Source: Candidatus Krumholzibacteriota bacterium (GTDB taxonomy: Bacteria > Krumholzibacteriota > Krumholzibacteriia > LZORAL124-64-63). Taken from it: 64,000 bases of DNA. The DNA lies in contig JAKLEB010000002.1 of the NCBI GenBank assembly GCA_022711765.1, positions 1,056,620 to 1,120,619 of the forward strand, given 5' to 3'. The position numbers and the translations under genes are program-made. Below the pieces are notes generated by a model, which was given only the letters and a program-made list of their open reading frames with translations, searched no databases and was not told the origin of the DNA. Shown here piece after piece: positions 9,101 through 16,626 of this stretch. Every line of letters begins with the position of its first letter. Position 1 is the stretch's first letter.

Positions 9101-10875
9101 CCGGCAGCCTGCCGTACTTCGACTACGTCGTGAGCGTCCGCGCTTGGCACCACGTGCCGGTGACGGCCGACTGCACGATCGACCTGCCGGTGGTCGAGAA
9201 GGACTGGGTCCTCGATCCCACCAACGGCGACCTCCTGCTGATCGACGACGACGCGACTGCCGCCGCGCCGGCCAAGTACAGCGAGAAGGGCGAGCTGCTG
9301 GCCGAGGGCTACGAGCTGGTGGAGGCCAAGAGCGCGGTCGATCTCGCCGCCGACCTGGAGGAGCTCGGCTACTTCGTGAGCGTCGAGCCGATCGGCAGCG
9401 TCGACCCGGCCACGTTCTGGGACTACGACCTCGTCATCCTGGCGTGCGGCACGAACGGCTCGACCCTGGGCAATGCCGCCGTCAGGAACGGATTGATCCA
9501 GTTCGCGCAGGACGGCGGACATATCCTGCTGGAGGGCGGCGAGCTCGGCTACGACCAGTACGGTTCGGGCGATTTCGCCACCTACGTGATGCATTCCAAC
9601 GACTGGAACCACGATTCCAGCGGAAACATCCAGATCGGCACGAACGGCCACTACGTGGCGTCGCACCCCAACAACCTGGAGGGCGGCACGATCACCCTCG
9701 CCTACTCCGTGTACGGCGACGCCGACGCCATGGTGCCGCTCGCAGACGCGGTGAAGGTCTCGAGCTGGACCACGTACCCGACCGACGCCAGCGTCATCGC
9801 ATTCGACCCCAATCCGAGCCCGATCGGGGGCCAGATCGTCTACTTCAGCTTCAACTACAGCGCCGCGGGCACCGGGCGCGTGGAACTGCTGCAGAACGCG
9901 GTCAACTGGCTGCTCACGCCCGAGTTCGGCACGAGCGGGGTCCAGGGCACCGTCCAGTTGCAGGGCGAGGCCAACCACGGCGGCATCACCGTGCGCGCCG
10001 TTCCCGGCGGCGCGAGCACCTCGACGGCCGCCGACGGCTCGTACTCGCTCGAGGGCCTGTACGCCGGCGCATACACCATCCTCGCCAGCAAGGAGGGCTG
10101 GTCGGTTGGCGCCGCCGAGGTGACGCTCGCCGAGGGCCAGATCCTCACGGGCGTCGACATGGTGCTCACGCCGATCGCCGTCAGCGACTACTGCGAGCAG
10201 CCGGCCGTGGCGATCCTGGACAACCAGACGGTCACGGACACCTGCGTCATCCCGGCCGGCGACGACGCGATCATCAGCCAGCTCGAGGTGTACCTGAACA
10301 TCTCGCACACCTACATCGGCGACCTCGTGGTGTCGATCCAGTCGCCGGCGGGGACCACGGTCGTCCTGCACAGCCGGTCGGGCGGCACGACCGAGAACAT
10401 CGTCGGCTGGTACCCCTCGCAGATCACGCCGGTTGGCAACCTCGACACCTTCATCGGCCAGCACATGGCCGGCACGTGGACCCTGACCGTGTCCGACCAG
10501 GCCGGCGGCGACACCGGGATGCTCAACGAGTGGTGCCTGCGGATCACCCACAACATCGGCGACGTCACCGAGGTCGCGGGCGACGACACCGTGCCCCTGG
10601 CCTTCCGCACGTACCAGAACGCCCCGAACCCGTTCAATCCGCTGACCACGATCAAATTCGACCTGCCGCGCGCCGGGCACGTCGACCTGCGCGTCTACGA
10701 CGTCCTGGGCCGGCTGGTCCGCACGCTGCTCGACGAGAACCGCGCCGCGGCCTCGCACGCCGTGGTGTGGGACGGCACCGACGACGGCGGACATCGCCTG
10801 GCCAGCGGCGTGTACTACTACCGCTTGATCACCGATGACGGAGCGGCGACCAGGAAGATGACCCTGGTGAAATAG
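6130..10875 (+). CDS. Gingipain-like C25 cysteine peptidase with P-domain and sorting domain
   Basis: A 1581-residue exported multidomain protease. The start is ATG 6130, which puts the signal peptide (MRLRMLMVAALAFALVAGAQA) at the N terminus; the frame is open further upstream without one. Order: gingipain-type propeptide to about 220; C25 catalytic domain about 240-600 with His445 in Thr-Ala-His-Gly and a Cys477-Cys478 pair (His-to-Cys spacing of 33, as in RgpB, favours Cys478); a C25 Ig-like region from about 611; carboxypeptidase-regulatory-like repeats at about 870-1030 and 1280-1350; a glutamine-amidotransferase-like segment near 1040-1275 (LLLIDDD and VILACG); a proprotein-convertase P-domain about 1354-1477; and a FlgD-like sorting domain from 1495. 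It probably digests extracellular protein and is activated by prodomain removal. Confidence 0.85.
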   Translation: MRLRMLMVAALAFALVAGAQAATTIALSGDQPRMTLLDQGKAGLTYHIEVGQLSALDVSTKGGEFTQLFIPGFHSSMTEGAPELPQMNRLIAVPFGAEPKVTVSGLTTRIIRLADHGLANPLFPHQPGLSKSQRAEDVPFAYDAAAYAQARVEAPLARVIYQGRLRAMDFARLEIAPVRYLPASGELEIVESLDVTVTFDGDWAQTEAMLAATDSPFFDAVYARIDGHPALGGKADLVKDPVKMVVITPAEFEAQLADYIAWKTERGFEMIVGVIGSPEVGSTTATIQAYLHGLYNAGTPEDPAPSFVLFVGDVAQCPTFTQSGDPTDRLYCAVGADLVPDMYYGRMSATNPAQLQAILDKTMMYDQFTMPDPSYLAGDVLIAGVDSGFGYSHGNGQVRYGEDYYFNAAHGITGYMYYYPASGSSEAAILANCNNGIGYINYTAHGSETSWSDPTMTQANINAMTNAGKYFLAVGNCCLTSSYDVAECFGETFLRAANKGAVGYIGGSNSTYWDEDVWWAVGSCPSSYIDDGMLYEMTGLGVYDALFHDGANETEDDWYITNGALNICGNLAVTEAGSSRITYYWNIYNLLGDPSLCMYFGVPGTNPVGYPPTVFVGVPTMTITAAHGTYVGLTQAGELVGTGYVGETGSVEVTFSRVLTPGVPLKLVAMAQNLEPVVAELNVIVPAVVTLVPRAIPANVLTSVTVTVMEEDGVTPKPGINVWAEGIEYATTPVMTNASGVAVLSLIYPYGPSLDIVGQDPDESYRLFSTPLTVYANDLSCDLWVTTDIGMNDLFPLNLPGTLHTDCAVPGYTLFARLPDGTLVTGGDPLVVTAGEIGQVTGIVAISGYDLYTEVFDVVEAYGTVAGTVTSGGSPLAGVSVNLLDELGEPVFTVVTAANGTYAGPDEILVDDYTIVIDHFGYLHFEQDVFVNYGANTFDVALVPAPAGVLTGHVYDSITMEPLQATVKVYRGDNNALYNEVVCDETGLYTTGSLPYFDYVVSVRAWHHVPVTADCTIDLPVVEKDWVLDPTNGDLLLIDDDATAAAPAKYSEKGELLAEGYELVEAKSAVDLAADLEELGYFVSVEPIGSVDPATFWDYDLVILACGTNGSTLGNAAVRNGLIQFAQDGGHILLEGGELGYDQYGSGDFATYVMHSNDWNHDSSGNIQIGTNGHYVASHPNNLEGGTITLAYSVYGDADAMVPLADAVKVSSWTTYPTDASVIAFDPNPSPIGGQIVYFSFNYSAAGTGRVELLQNAVNWLLTPEFGTSGVQGTVQLQGEANHGGITVRAVPGGASTSTAADGSYSLEGLYAGAYTILASKEGWSVGAAEVTLAEGQILTGVDMVLTPIAVSDYCEQPAVAILDNQTVTDTCVIPAGDDAIISQLEVYLNISHTYIGDLVVSIQSPAGTTVVLHSRSGGTTENIVGWYPSQITPVGNLDTFIGQHMAGTWTLTVSDQAGGDTGMLNEWCLRITHNIGDVTEVAGDDTVPLAFRTYQNAPNPFNPLTTIKFDLPRAGHVDLRVYDVLGRLVRTLLDENRAAASHAVVWDGTDDGGHRLASGVYYYRLITDDGAATRKMTLVK

Positions 10876-10897
10876 CCGTCGTTCCGCCGACGACCCG

Positions 10898-10929
10898 ACC
10901 GGCCCCGCCCCATTGGGGGCGGGGCCGGT
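10898..10929 (+). terminator. Strong GC hairpin after the C25 peptidase
   Basis: A 14-bp perfect stem (10898-10911 / 10916-10929) with loop ATTG, 23 bases after the stop codon. The following sequence is only weakly T-rich (TTCATT). Confidence 0.7.
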
Positions 10930-10985
10930 TCATTCCGCCCGCGGCCCGAGCTATTCTGCTTGCCGCCTGGATTTTACGCCTCGTC

Positions 10986-10997
10986 ATGTGATATCAT
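10986..10997 (+). promoter_or_regulatory. Extended -10 promoter motif (same 12-mer as at 6035)
   Basis: ATGTGATATCAT again, 70 bases before the carboxypeptidase start codon and after the terminator, so the carboxypeptidase has its own promoter. Confidence 0.5.
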
Positions 10998-11066
10998 TAA
11001 AGGTGCGAATTCCGGAGCCAAGGCACGGCTCCACGTCGTCGTGACCTACCGCAGGAGTGATCCGTC

Positions 11067-13625
11067 ATGCAGAGGTTCCCGCTCCGCGCAGCCGCGCTGC
11101 TCGCCCTGACGCTGGTCGTGCTCCCCGTCCACTCGACGGCGGCCGACGATCCGGCGATCCCCCTCGACAGCGACGGCTTGCCGGCGTGGTCGGTCAAGGT
11201 GTGGACCGACTTCCCGGTGCGCATCGTGCTCGCGGACCGCGCGGCGCTCGACGCTCTGCTCGACAGGGTCGGGATCGCCGACGTCCAGCGGGAGCAGGTG
11301 CGGCCGGAATTCGCCGGCGGCAAGGTCGCGCGGATCGTCTTCGAACCGCGCGTCACCGAGGCCGAGTTCGCCGCGCTCGTGAACGCCGGCTACCGTCCCG
11401 AGCGGCTGCCCGACCTCGATCGCGAGGGCCGCACCGAGAGCGAGCTGCTCTGGCGGCAGATGGCCCGGGGCAAATCCGAAGGCCTGCGCACCGACCCTCT
11501 CAACTACGTGCCGACCAACGACCAGATCAATACCATGCTGCACGGCATCGCGACGGCGTACCCGTCGCTCGCGCGCTACTTCAGCTGGGGCAGCTCGATC
11601 CAGGGCCGCACGATCCACGGCCTCGTCATCTCGGACAACGTCCAGCTCAACGAGCCCGAACCCCAGGTCCGCTATTCGTCGTCCATGCACGGCGACGAGA
11701 TCACCGGCATGGTCCTCTGCCTCGACCTCGCCTACTACCTCGTCGAGCACTACGGGCAGGCAGGGTACGAGAACGTCACCGACCTCGTGGACAATTACGA
11801 GCTGCACCTCGTGCCCGCGTACAATCCGGACGGCACCTACCTGAACCAGCGCTACAACGCCAACGGCGTCGACCTCAACCGGAACTTCCTGGAGCCCGCC
11901 GGCACGCACCTGGTCCTCGAGCAGGAGAACGTCCTGTTCAGCAACTACACGAACGCGAACCACTTCGTGATCAGCATCAACTACCACGGCGGCTCGCTGG
12001 TGATGAACTACCCCTGGGACTACACCTACGCGCTGACTCCGGACGACGCCGCGATCCAGCTGCTGGCCCTCGAGTACTCGACGCGCAACCTGCCGATGTA
12101 CAACGGCGCGTTCCCCCAAGGGATCACCAACGGCGCCCAGTGGTACGTCATCACGGGTTCGCTGCAGGACTGGTGCTACGACCAGACCGACTGCGTCGAC
12201 ATCACCTGCGAGGTGTCGAACACCAAGTGGCCGAGCGGCTCGCTGTTGCCTGGGTTCTGGAACGACAACCGCGAGAGCATGATCGCCTACGCGCGGTCCG
12301 CACGCTGGGGTGTGACGGGCGTGGTGACGAGCGCCACGACCGGCGAGCCGCTGGCCGCCACGGTCACGGTGGTCGGCAACGCGAAGACGACCCACACGGA
12401 CCCCGCGAACGGCGACTACTACAAGCTGCTGCCGGACGGCACCTTCAGCCTGACGTTCGAGGCGACCGGCTACGTCACGCAGACGGTCGCCGGCGTCGTC
12501 AACGTGTGGGGCATCGAGAACGTGGTCGACGTCCAGATGCAGCCGCTCGCCGAGGGCCACGTCTCCGGAACGGTCACCGACCCGCAGGGCCAGGGCCTCG
12601 ACGCCTTCATCGAGATCCGCACCTGGCCGGGCGACGAGCTGGTCGACTCGATCACGAGCGACGGCGCGAACGGCGGCGCCTTCAGCGTGGACCTGTTCTA
12701 CGGCGATTATACGTTCACCGCCAGCGCGGTCGACCACTTCACCGAGTCGCAGCAGGTGACCGTCTCGGCGGCGCCGGCCGTGGTCGAATTCGTGCTGGGC
12801 GGCATGACCACCAGCTACCCGGTCGACGAGGACTTCGAGATCGGCATGGGCGCGTTCGTCGGCGACTGGATCCTCGCGACGCCCGGCTACAACAGCACCC
12901 AGTGCCTCACCGACAGCGAGGGCAGCTACCCCAACAACGCGACGTTGCTCGCGACCATGACGACCGGCGTCGACCTTGCCGCCGTGATGGAGCCGCAGGT
13001 CAGCTTCTTCGCCAAGTGGAGCATCGAGAACAGCTGGGACGCGGTGTTCTTCGAGGTCTCGACCGACGGCGGTACGAGCTGGACCGCGGTGGAGGTCCCG
13101 GGGCGGACCAACGCGGCGAGCGGCCAGGGCACGCAGCGGCCGGCCGGCACGCCGTGCTTCGACGGCACGCAGGCCAGCTGGGTCACCTGCGCGGTCGACC
13201 TGACGCCCTTCATCGGCGAGGCCGACGTCCGCTTCCGGTTCCGCCTGGCGACGGACAGCAGCCAGGTCTACGACGGCTTCTACCTGGACGACTTCAAGGT
13301 GCGGATCACGACCGAGGGCGGCACGACTCCCGTCGACTCCGTGCCCGACGTGATCGCCAGCGTCCGCGCCTATCCGAACCCGTTCAACCCGACGACCACG
13401 TTTCGCCTCGCGAACCCGCGCGACGGCCAGGTCGCCCTCGCGGTCTACGACCTGCAGGGCCGCCTGGTGCGCGACCTGTACCGCGGCGAGCTGGAGAGGG
13501 GCGAGCACGAGGTGAGATGGGACGGATCGACCGACCAGGGCTTCCGCGCGGGTAGCGGCGTCTACGTCGCCCGCATGGCTGCAGCCGGCGCGACGGCGGC
13601 CGTGAAGGTGATGCTCGTCAAGTGA
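11067..13625 (+). CDS. Secreted M14 zinc carboxypeptidase with sorting domain
   Basis: An 852-residue protein; ATG follows AGGAG. Signal peptide 1-25, then a prodomain-like region. The M14 domain is about 145-405: zinc ligands His208 and Glu211 in His-Gly-Asp-Glu, His307 in Asn-Tyr-His-Gly-Gly, substrate-binding Asn-Arg in Asp-Leu-Asn-Arg-Asn, and catalytic Glu382 in Thr-Cys-Glu-Val-Ser. Two carboxypeptidase-regulatory-like domains (about 410-495 and 495-575) and a jelly-roll, MAM-like module (about 580-750) follow. The C terminus has PNPFNPTTT and the FlgD-like fold ending in Lys-Val-Met-Leu-Val-Lys. It trims C-terminal residues from peptides outside the cell or at its surface, presumably after the neighbouring C25 endopeptidase. 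Confidence 0.88.
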   Translation: MQRFPLRAAALLALTLVVLPVHSTAADDPAIPLDSDGLPAWSVKVWTDFPVRIVLADRAALDALLDRVGIADVQREQVRPEFAGGKVARIVFEPRVTEAEFAALVNAGYRPERLPDLDREGRTESELLWRQMARGKSEGLRTDPLNYVPTNDQINTMLHGIATAYPSLARYFSWGSSIQGRTIHGLVISDNVQLNEPEPQVRYSSSMHGDEITGMVLCLDLAYYLVEHYGQAGYENVTDLVDNYELHLVPAYNPDGTYLNQRYNANGVDLNRNFLEPAGTHLVLEQENVLFSNYTNANHFVISINYHGGSLVMNYPWDYTYALTPDDAAIQLLALEYSTRNLPMYNGAFPQGITNGAQWYVITGSLQDWCYDQTDCVDITCEVSNTKWPSGSLLPGFWNDNRESMIAYARSARWGVTGVVTSATTGEPLAATVTVVGNAKTTHTDPANGDYYKLLPDGTFSLTFEATGYVTQTVAGVVNVWGIENVVDVQMQPLAEGHVSGTVTDPQGQGLDAFIEIRTWPGDELVDSITSDGANGGAFSVDLFYGDYTFTASAVDHFTESQQVTVSAAPAVVEFVLGGMTTSYPVDEDFEIGMGAFVGDWILATPGYNSTQCLTDSEGSYPNNATLLATMTTGVDLAAVMEPQVSFFAKWSIENSWDAVFFEVSTDGGTSWTAVEVPGRTNAASGQGTQRPAGTPCFDGTQASWVTCAVDLTPFIGEADVRFRFRLATDSSQVYDGFYLDDFKVRITTEGGTTPVDSVPDVIASVRAYPNPFNPTTTFRLANPRDGQVALAVYDLQGRLVRDLYRGELERGEHEVRWDGSTDQGFRAGSGVYVARMAAAGATAAVKVMLVK

Positions 13626-13660
13626 CGGCGCCGGCGCAGGCCCACGCGGATCGAACGATC

Positions 13661-13703
13661 GCCAGAGCCGCCGTGACTTTCCCGAGGAAACGGCGGCCCT
13701 GGC
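13661..13703. terminator. Bidirectional hairpin between convergent genes
   Basis: Stem of 5 bp, one mismatch and 8 bp (GCCGCCGT/ACGGCGGC) around a 15-base loop, placed between the convergent carboxypeptidase and exported-protein genes. Confidence 0.5.
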
Positions 13704-13724
13704 GGATCGGTGGCCGGTGATGGC

Positions 13725-14510
13725 TCAGTCGATTGCGTAGACGATCTCGAGCGGGAACCGCTCGCCCTGGCGGTAGAAGCGCCGCCACATCACGTACTCC
13801 TGGCCGTCCTGCGTGAACCGCGCCGAGGGCTGGGGGGTGATCGACCTGATCGTCGCTCCGCGCGGCAGCCGCACCTTCAGCCAGACGAGGTTGTCCTCCG
13901 CGTAGTTGCCCGCGTGCCGGTAGATCAGGTCGGCGCCGCGCCGCTCGATCAGCGGTGAGGTCTCGGAGCCGGTGAGCGGCCATTCTTCGCCTGGCGCCAC
14001 GGGCACTGCGAGCGGAATCGTCACCTGCACGCGCGCGTCCGGCGCCTCGTTCCAGCGCTCGCGCGGCGGATCGTAGCTGGGCACGAGTTCGTTGCCGAAC
14101 CAGTCGCGGTAGGTGCGCCGATCGGCGAGCGCTCGCTCGTGCGGAGCGAGGCCAAACCGGTACTCGGTGATCGCTTGCCGGCCTTCGTTCACGTGGTGGC
14201 GAGTCCACCAGCGAGTCACTGTGAGGTTGGCGTTCACCTCGTCGTAGTGGCGGATCTCGCCCACCGGTCGCTCCGGCACCGCGTCCTGCCGCGCGCGCAC
14301 GGCGAACGTGCGAGGATCGAGGTCGTCTTCGCTGAGCTCGAGCAGCGTCGTGTCCGTCTGTAGCAAATAGCGACCTGCCGTCAGTCGCACGAGCGTCCCC
14401 TCGTAGGTTCGGCCGTCGGAGAGGGTGACCGTCCAAGGCTCACCGGCGCTCGCCAGCGCGGCGCCGAGCAGGAACGCGGCTAGTCCCGGAATTGCGAATC
14501 GCAATGGCAT
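13725..14510 (-). CDS. Exported protein of unknown function in the ECF sigma operon
   Basis: A 261-residue protein; ATG 14510 follows GGAGG. Residues 1-22 are a signal peptide. The early part (TVTLSDGRTYEGTLVRLTAGRYLLQTDTTLLELSEDDL) looks like a small SH3-like or LSm-like beta-barrel seen in many exported hypothetical proteins. The rest is a beta-rich domain with many Trp and Arg residues. I recognise no catalytic motif. It begins 13 bases after the anti-sigma gene, so it is probably part of the sigma regulon and may be an envelope stress product. Confidence 0.6.
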   Translation of the reverse strand: MPLRFAIPGLAAFLLGAALASAGEPWTVTLSDGRTYEGTLVRLTAGRYLLQTDTTLLELSEDDLDPRTFAVRARQDAVPERPVGEIRHYDEVNANLTVTRWWTRHHVNEGRQAITEYRFGLAPHERALADRRTYRDWFGNELVPSYDPPRERWNEAPDARVQVTIPLAVPVAPGEEWPLTGSETSPLIERRGADLIYRHAGNYAEDNLVWLKVRLPRGATIRSITPQPSARFTQDGQEYVMWRRFYRQGERFPLEIVYAID

Positions 14511-14523
14511 GACAGTGCCTCCA

Positions 14524-14997
14524 TCAGTTCGGTAGGTCCGGAGATCGGTCGTACCAGCCAGCTTCGAGCATCACCGTCTTGCCCGGCTCTTCGCCGAAGC
14601 GGACGGCCGCGACCTGGCCGGCGCGGGTGATGGCGGAGCGGGGGCCCTCCGCTCCTCGGTCGTCGCGCAATACCGTGGGCGCCAGGATCGCCAGCGCCAG
14701 GGTGGCCGCCGCCGCCAAGAGCGGCCAGCCACGCTCCAGGCGCGGGCGAGCCGCCTGGGTCTTCGTCTTCGGAGGAGCCGGCTGCCTGGCGGCAACGTGG
14801 GCGTGGTCGGCGAGGGTAGGGACCGCTCCGCCGGTGAGCGCCAGGCGCGCTTCGTCGCGGAATGCGCGGCGTTGGGCGAGCGCGGTTGCAAGGGCGGGGT
14901 TGGCTGCCGTCTCGGCTTCAAACGCGGCGTGGGCGGCGTCGTCGAGTTCGCCGTCGAGGTACATTTCGAGCCGCTCGGACCAGTCGTCATACCCCAT
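14524..14997 (-). CDS. Anti-sigma factor (membrane, zinc-free type)
   Basis: A 157-residue protein with start ATG 14997 behind AGGAGG inside the sigma gene, overlapping it by 11 bases. The N terminus has the usual anti-sigma segment Met-Tyr-Leu-Asp-Gly-Glu-Leu-Asp followed by an Ala/Glu-rich helix. One transmembrane helix lies at about 91-110. The remaining 45 residues would be periplasmic. There is no cysteine at all, so this is not a ZAS zinc anti-sigma factor. It would bind the ECF sigma factor and release it on an envelope signal. Confidence 0.75.
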   Translation of the reverse strand: MGYDDWSERLEMYLDGELDDAAHAAFEAETAANPALATALAQRRAFRDEARLALTGGAVPTLADHAHVAARQPAPPKTKTQAARPRLERGWPLLAAAATLALAILAPTVLRDDRGAEGPRSAITRAGQVAAVRFGEEPGKTVMLEAGWYDRSPDLPN

Positions 14998-15517
14998 GGC
15001 CGCGCCTCCTGAGTTCCTCCCGCAGCTTGCGCACGGCGTGGTGCTTGCGAGAGGCGATGGTTCCCGGGCTCACCGCGAGGATCCCGGCGATCTCCGCGTA
15101 GGACAGACCCTCGATCTCGCTGAGATGGAAGACCGACCGCTGGTCCTCGGGCAGCGTCGCGAGCGCCGCGAGAAGGTCGTCGCGGAGCTCGCGGTTCTCG
15201 AGGTTGCGATCAGGCCGGTCGCTCGCCGGCGCCGGCGCAGCCGCAAGCAACGGCTCGCCTGCTGCGGTCTCGCGCCCGCGCCGCACCCGCTGCCGGCGCA
15301 GATGGTCGAGCGCGCACGACCGCGCGACGGTGAAGAAGAGCGCCGCGCCAGCTTTGTCGGCATGAGCGTGGAGCTTGAGGAATGTGTCTTGCGCGAGGTC
15401 GCGCGCCAGGTCCGCGTCGCCCACGAGTGACCGCAGGTACCGGAAGACTCCCGCCCCGTGGTTCTCGACGAGTGCGGTCAAGCTGGCGGGTGGTTGCGGG
15501 AGATGGGCGCTGAGCAT
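14987..15517 (-). CDS. ECF-family RNA polymerase sigma factor
   Basis: A 176-residue protein; ATG 15517 is preceded by GAGG. Sigma region 2 is at about 22-80 (Leu-Ala-Gln-Asp-Thr-Phe-Leu-Lys and the DHLRRQ segment) and region 4 at about 110-172 (LPEDQRSVFHLSEIEGLSY and a helix-turn-helix Ala-Glu-Ile-Ala-x-Ile-Leu). There is no region 3, as in ECF factors. It is first in an operon with its anti-sigma factor and an exported protein. An ECF-like promoter at 15558-15583 suggests autoregulation. Confidence 0.88.
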   Translation of the reverse strand: MLSAHLPQPPASLTALVENHGAGVFRYLRSLVGDADLARDLAQDTFLKLHAHADKAGAALFFTVARSCALDHLRRQRVRRGRETAAGEPLLAAAPAPASDRPDRNLENRELRDDLLAALATLPEDQRSVFHLSEIEGLSYAEIAGILAVSPGTIASRKHHAVRKLREELRRRGHGV

Positions 15518-15557
15518 CGGCGACCTCGCGGGTTCACGGACTCAGTGTCACCCGTGA

Positions 15558-15583
15558 AGACGCACTCGGGGAATTTTTCTTCA
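15558..15583 (-). promoter_or_regulatory. Candidate ECF-type promoter of the sigma operon
   Basis: On the minus strand TGAAG (15583-15579), exactly 16 bases, then CGTCT (15562-15558), about 40 bases before the sigma start codon. TGAAC-N16-CGTCT-type boxes are common ECF promoters. The two boxes also form an inverted repeat (GTGAAGA 15554-15560 / TCTTCAC 15578-15584). Confidence 0.5.
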
Positions 15584-15666
15584 CAAGATATTCGGGGTGG
15601 TGGGGCATGCGGCGCGCGCGGCGTACGCTCGACGCGAGGTCTTCAATCGGGCTGGACGGGGCACGG

Positions 15667-15699
15667 AAAACCGGAGCAGGCGGCGGAGGCCTGCTCCGG
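15667..15699 (-). terminator. Rho-independent terminator
   Basis: An 11-bp perfect stem (15671-15681 / 15689-15699) with a seven-base loop, followed on the minus strand by TTTT (15670-15667). It ends the transcript of the small gene at 15733-16050. Confidence 0.8.
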
Positions 15700-15732
15700 T
15701 CGACGATCGAACGGATCGCAGTCCCGCGGTGG

Positions 15733-16050
15733 CTACTTGAGGTCCATCGACCGGCGCAGCCCGCGCTTCAGGCGATGGATCTTGCGCCGTTCGGCGCGCA
15801 GCTGGGCGTGGTTGCCGGCCTCGAGGGCCTTCTGTCGCAAGTCCTTGTGGGCTCGTATCTTGGCCTTGACCGCCGTCTTGTCGATGCCCTCGACGACCTT
15901 GTGCGGCGGCTCGATGCCGAGCGTCTCGGCCAGCAACTGGACGATCTGCTCTTTCTTCATAGACATCACGCCCTGCACCTCGGGGCGGTGCTGCTTCATC
16001 ATCTCGCGCAGGTCGGCGACGCGGTGCTTGTTCAGCTCATGCCAGTCCAC
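15733..16050 (-). CDS. Small basic protein with Rho-N/SAP-like helical start
   Basis: A 105-residue protein. The GTG start at 16050 has GGAGG eight bases upstream; the nearby ATG is out of frame. The first 50 residues (His-Arg-Val-Ala-Asp-Leu-Arg-Glu-Met ... Lys-Glu-Gln-Ile-Val-Gln-Leu-Leu-Ala) match the helix-extended-helix pattern of Rho N-terminal or SAP domains, which bind nucleic acid. The C-terminal half is rich in Lys and Arg (Ala-Glu-Arg-Arg-Lys-Ile-His-Arg-Leu-Lys-Arg). It is a monocistronic unit with its own terminator. The role is unknown; RNA or DNA binding is a guess from composition. Confidence 0.65.
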   Translation of the reverse strand: MDWHELNKHRVADLREMMKQHRPEVQGVMSMKKEQIVQLLAETLGIEPPHKVVEGIDKTAVKAKIRAHKDLRQKALEAGNHAQLRAERRKIHRLKRGLRRSMDLK

Positions 16051-16211
16051 GGATCATCCTCCAGCAGGGACGTTTGAGAGGCGCCCCGGACGCGGTCCGG
16101 GCGGAATCGGAGGGGCAATGATCGCCGAAATCGGTGGGTTAGTCAACCCGGGGCGATTTCGCGTCGGTCAGCGTGGCGGTCGGGGAGCCTGCACGATCGA
16201 TTGAAAATGAG

Positions 16212-16241
16212 TTGTCAAGAGACCGCCGGTAGTGCTAGCGT
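16212..16241 (+). promoter_or_regulatory. Candidate promoter of the secreted-peptide/TPR regulator pair
   Basis: TTGTCA (16212-16217), 18 bases, then TAGCGT (16236-16241) with an upstream TG, giving an extended -10. The peptide gene starts 43 bases downstream. The region marks the left edge of the lower-GC segment. Confidence 0.45.
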
Positions 16242-16284
16242 TATGCGGCCGGGAATCCCATTCCCACAGCGGGGAGACCTCCCA

Positions 16285-16626
16285 ATGAAGAACCGCTGGT
16301 TGGTGCTGGTAATCCTGTCATGCCTTCTGGCTGTCGTTTGCGGGCTGCCGAGTGGTAGCCACGCGCGAGAGTTTGAACGAATTAACGGATCCGCGTTCCC
16401 GCCAGTCTTTCAGGGGGATCCCAACGGCGGATTTTACGGAACAGAGGAAATCACCTCGGGCGGAGGGGCGCCGCCGCCACCGCCAAGTCCAGCCCCGAAG
16501 GTCCCAGCGTACACTCACGTTCCTGTACTGACCGTTGGCCCAATTGGCCCTGTGATTGGAACATTGCTGAATTCCCACTTCCTACGTCAGTGCCTGGGAT
16601 TCCTGTTCACGGGAGTGGGGCGATGA
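16285..16626 (+). CDS. Small secreted proline-rich protein, possible signal precursor
   Basis: A 113-residue protein. The start is ATG 16285 behind GGGGAG; the longer reading from 16201 would bury the signal peptide. Residues 1-30 are a clear Sec signal peptide ending Ser-His-Ala. The mature part has a Gly/Asn stretch, six prolines in a row region (about 71-79), and a hydrophobic C terminus (GPIGPVIGTLL then FLRQCLGFLFTG). I know no family for it. The stop overlaps the start of the TPR/sigma54 regulator (ATGA), which implies fixed co-expression. Its codon use is much more AT-rich than the neighbourhood. It could be a precursor of a peptide sensed by the regulator, or just a small envelope protein. 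Confidence 0.65.
   Translation: MKNRWLVLVILSCLLAVVCGLPSGSHAREFERINGSAFPPVFQGDPNGGFYGTEEITSGGGAPPPPPSPAPKVPAYTHVPVLTVGPIGPVIGTLLNSHFLRQCLGFLFTGVGR

Noticed and set aside
6046..10794. A 1582-codon minus-strand frame opposite the C25 peptidase
   Set aside because: Shadow of a GC-rich gene; the plus frame has a signal peptide, catalytic motifs and a sorting domain.
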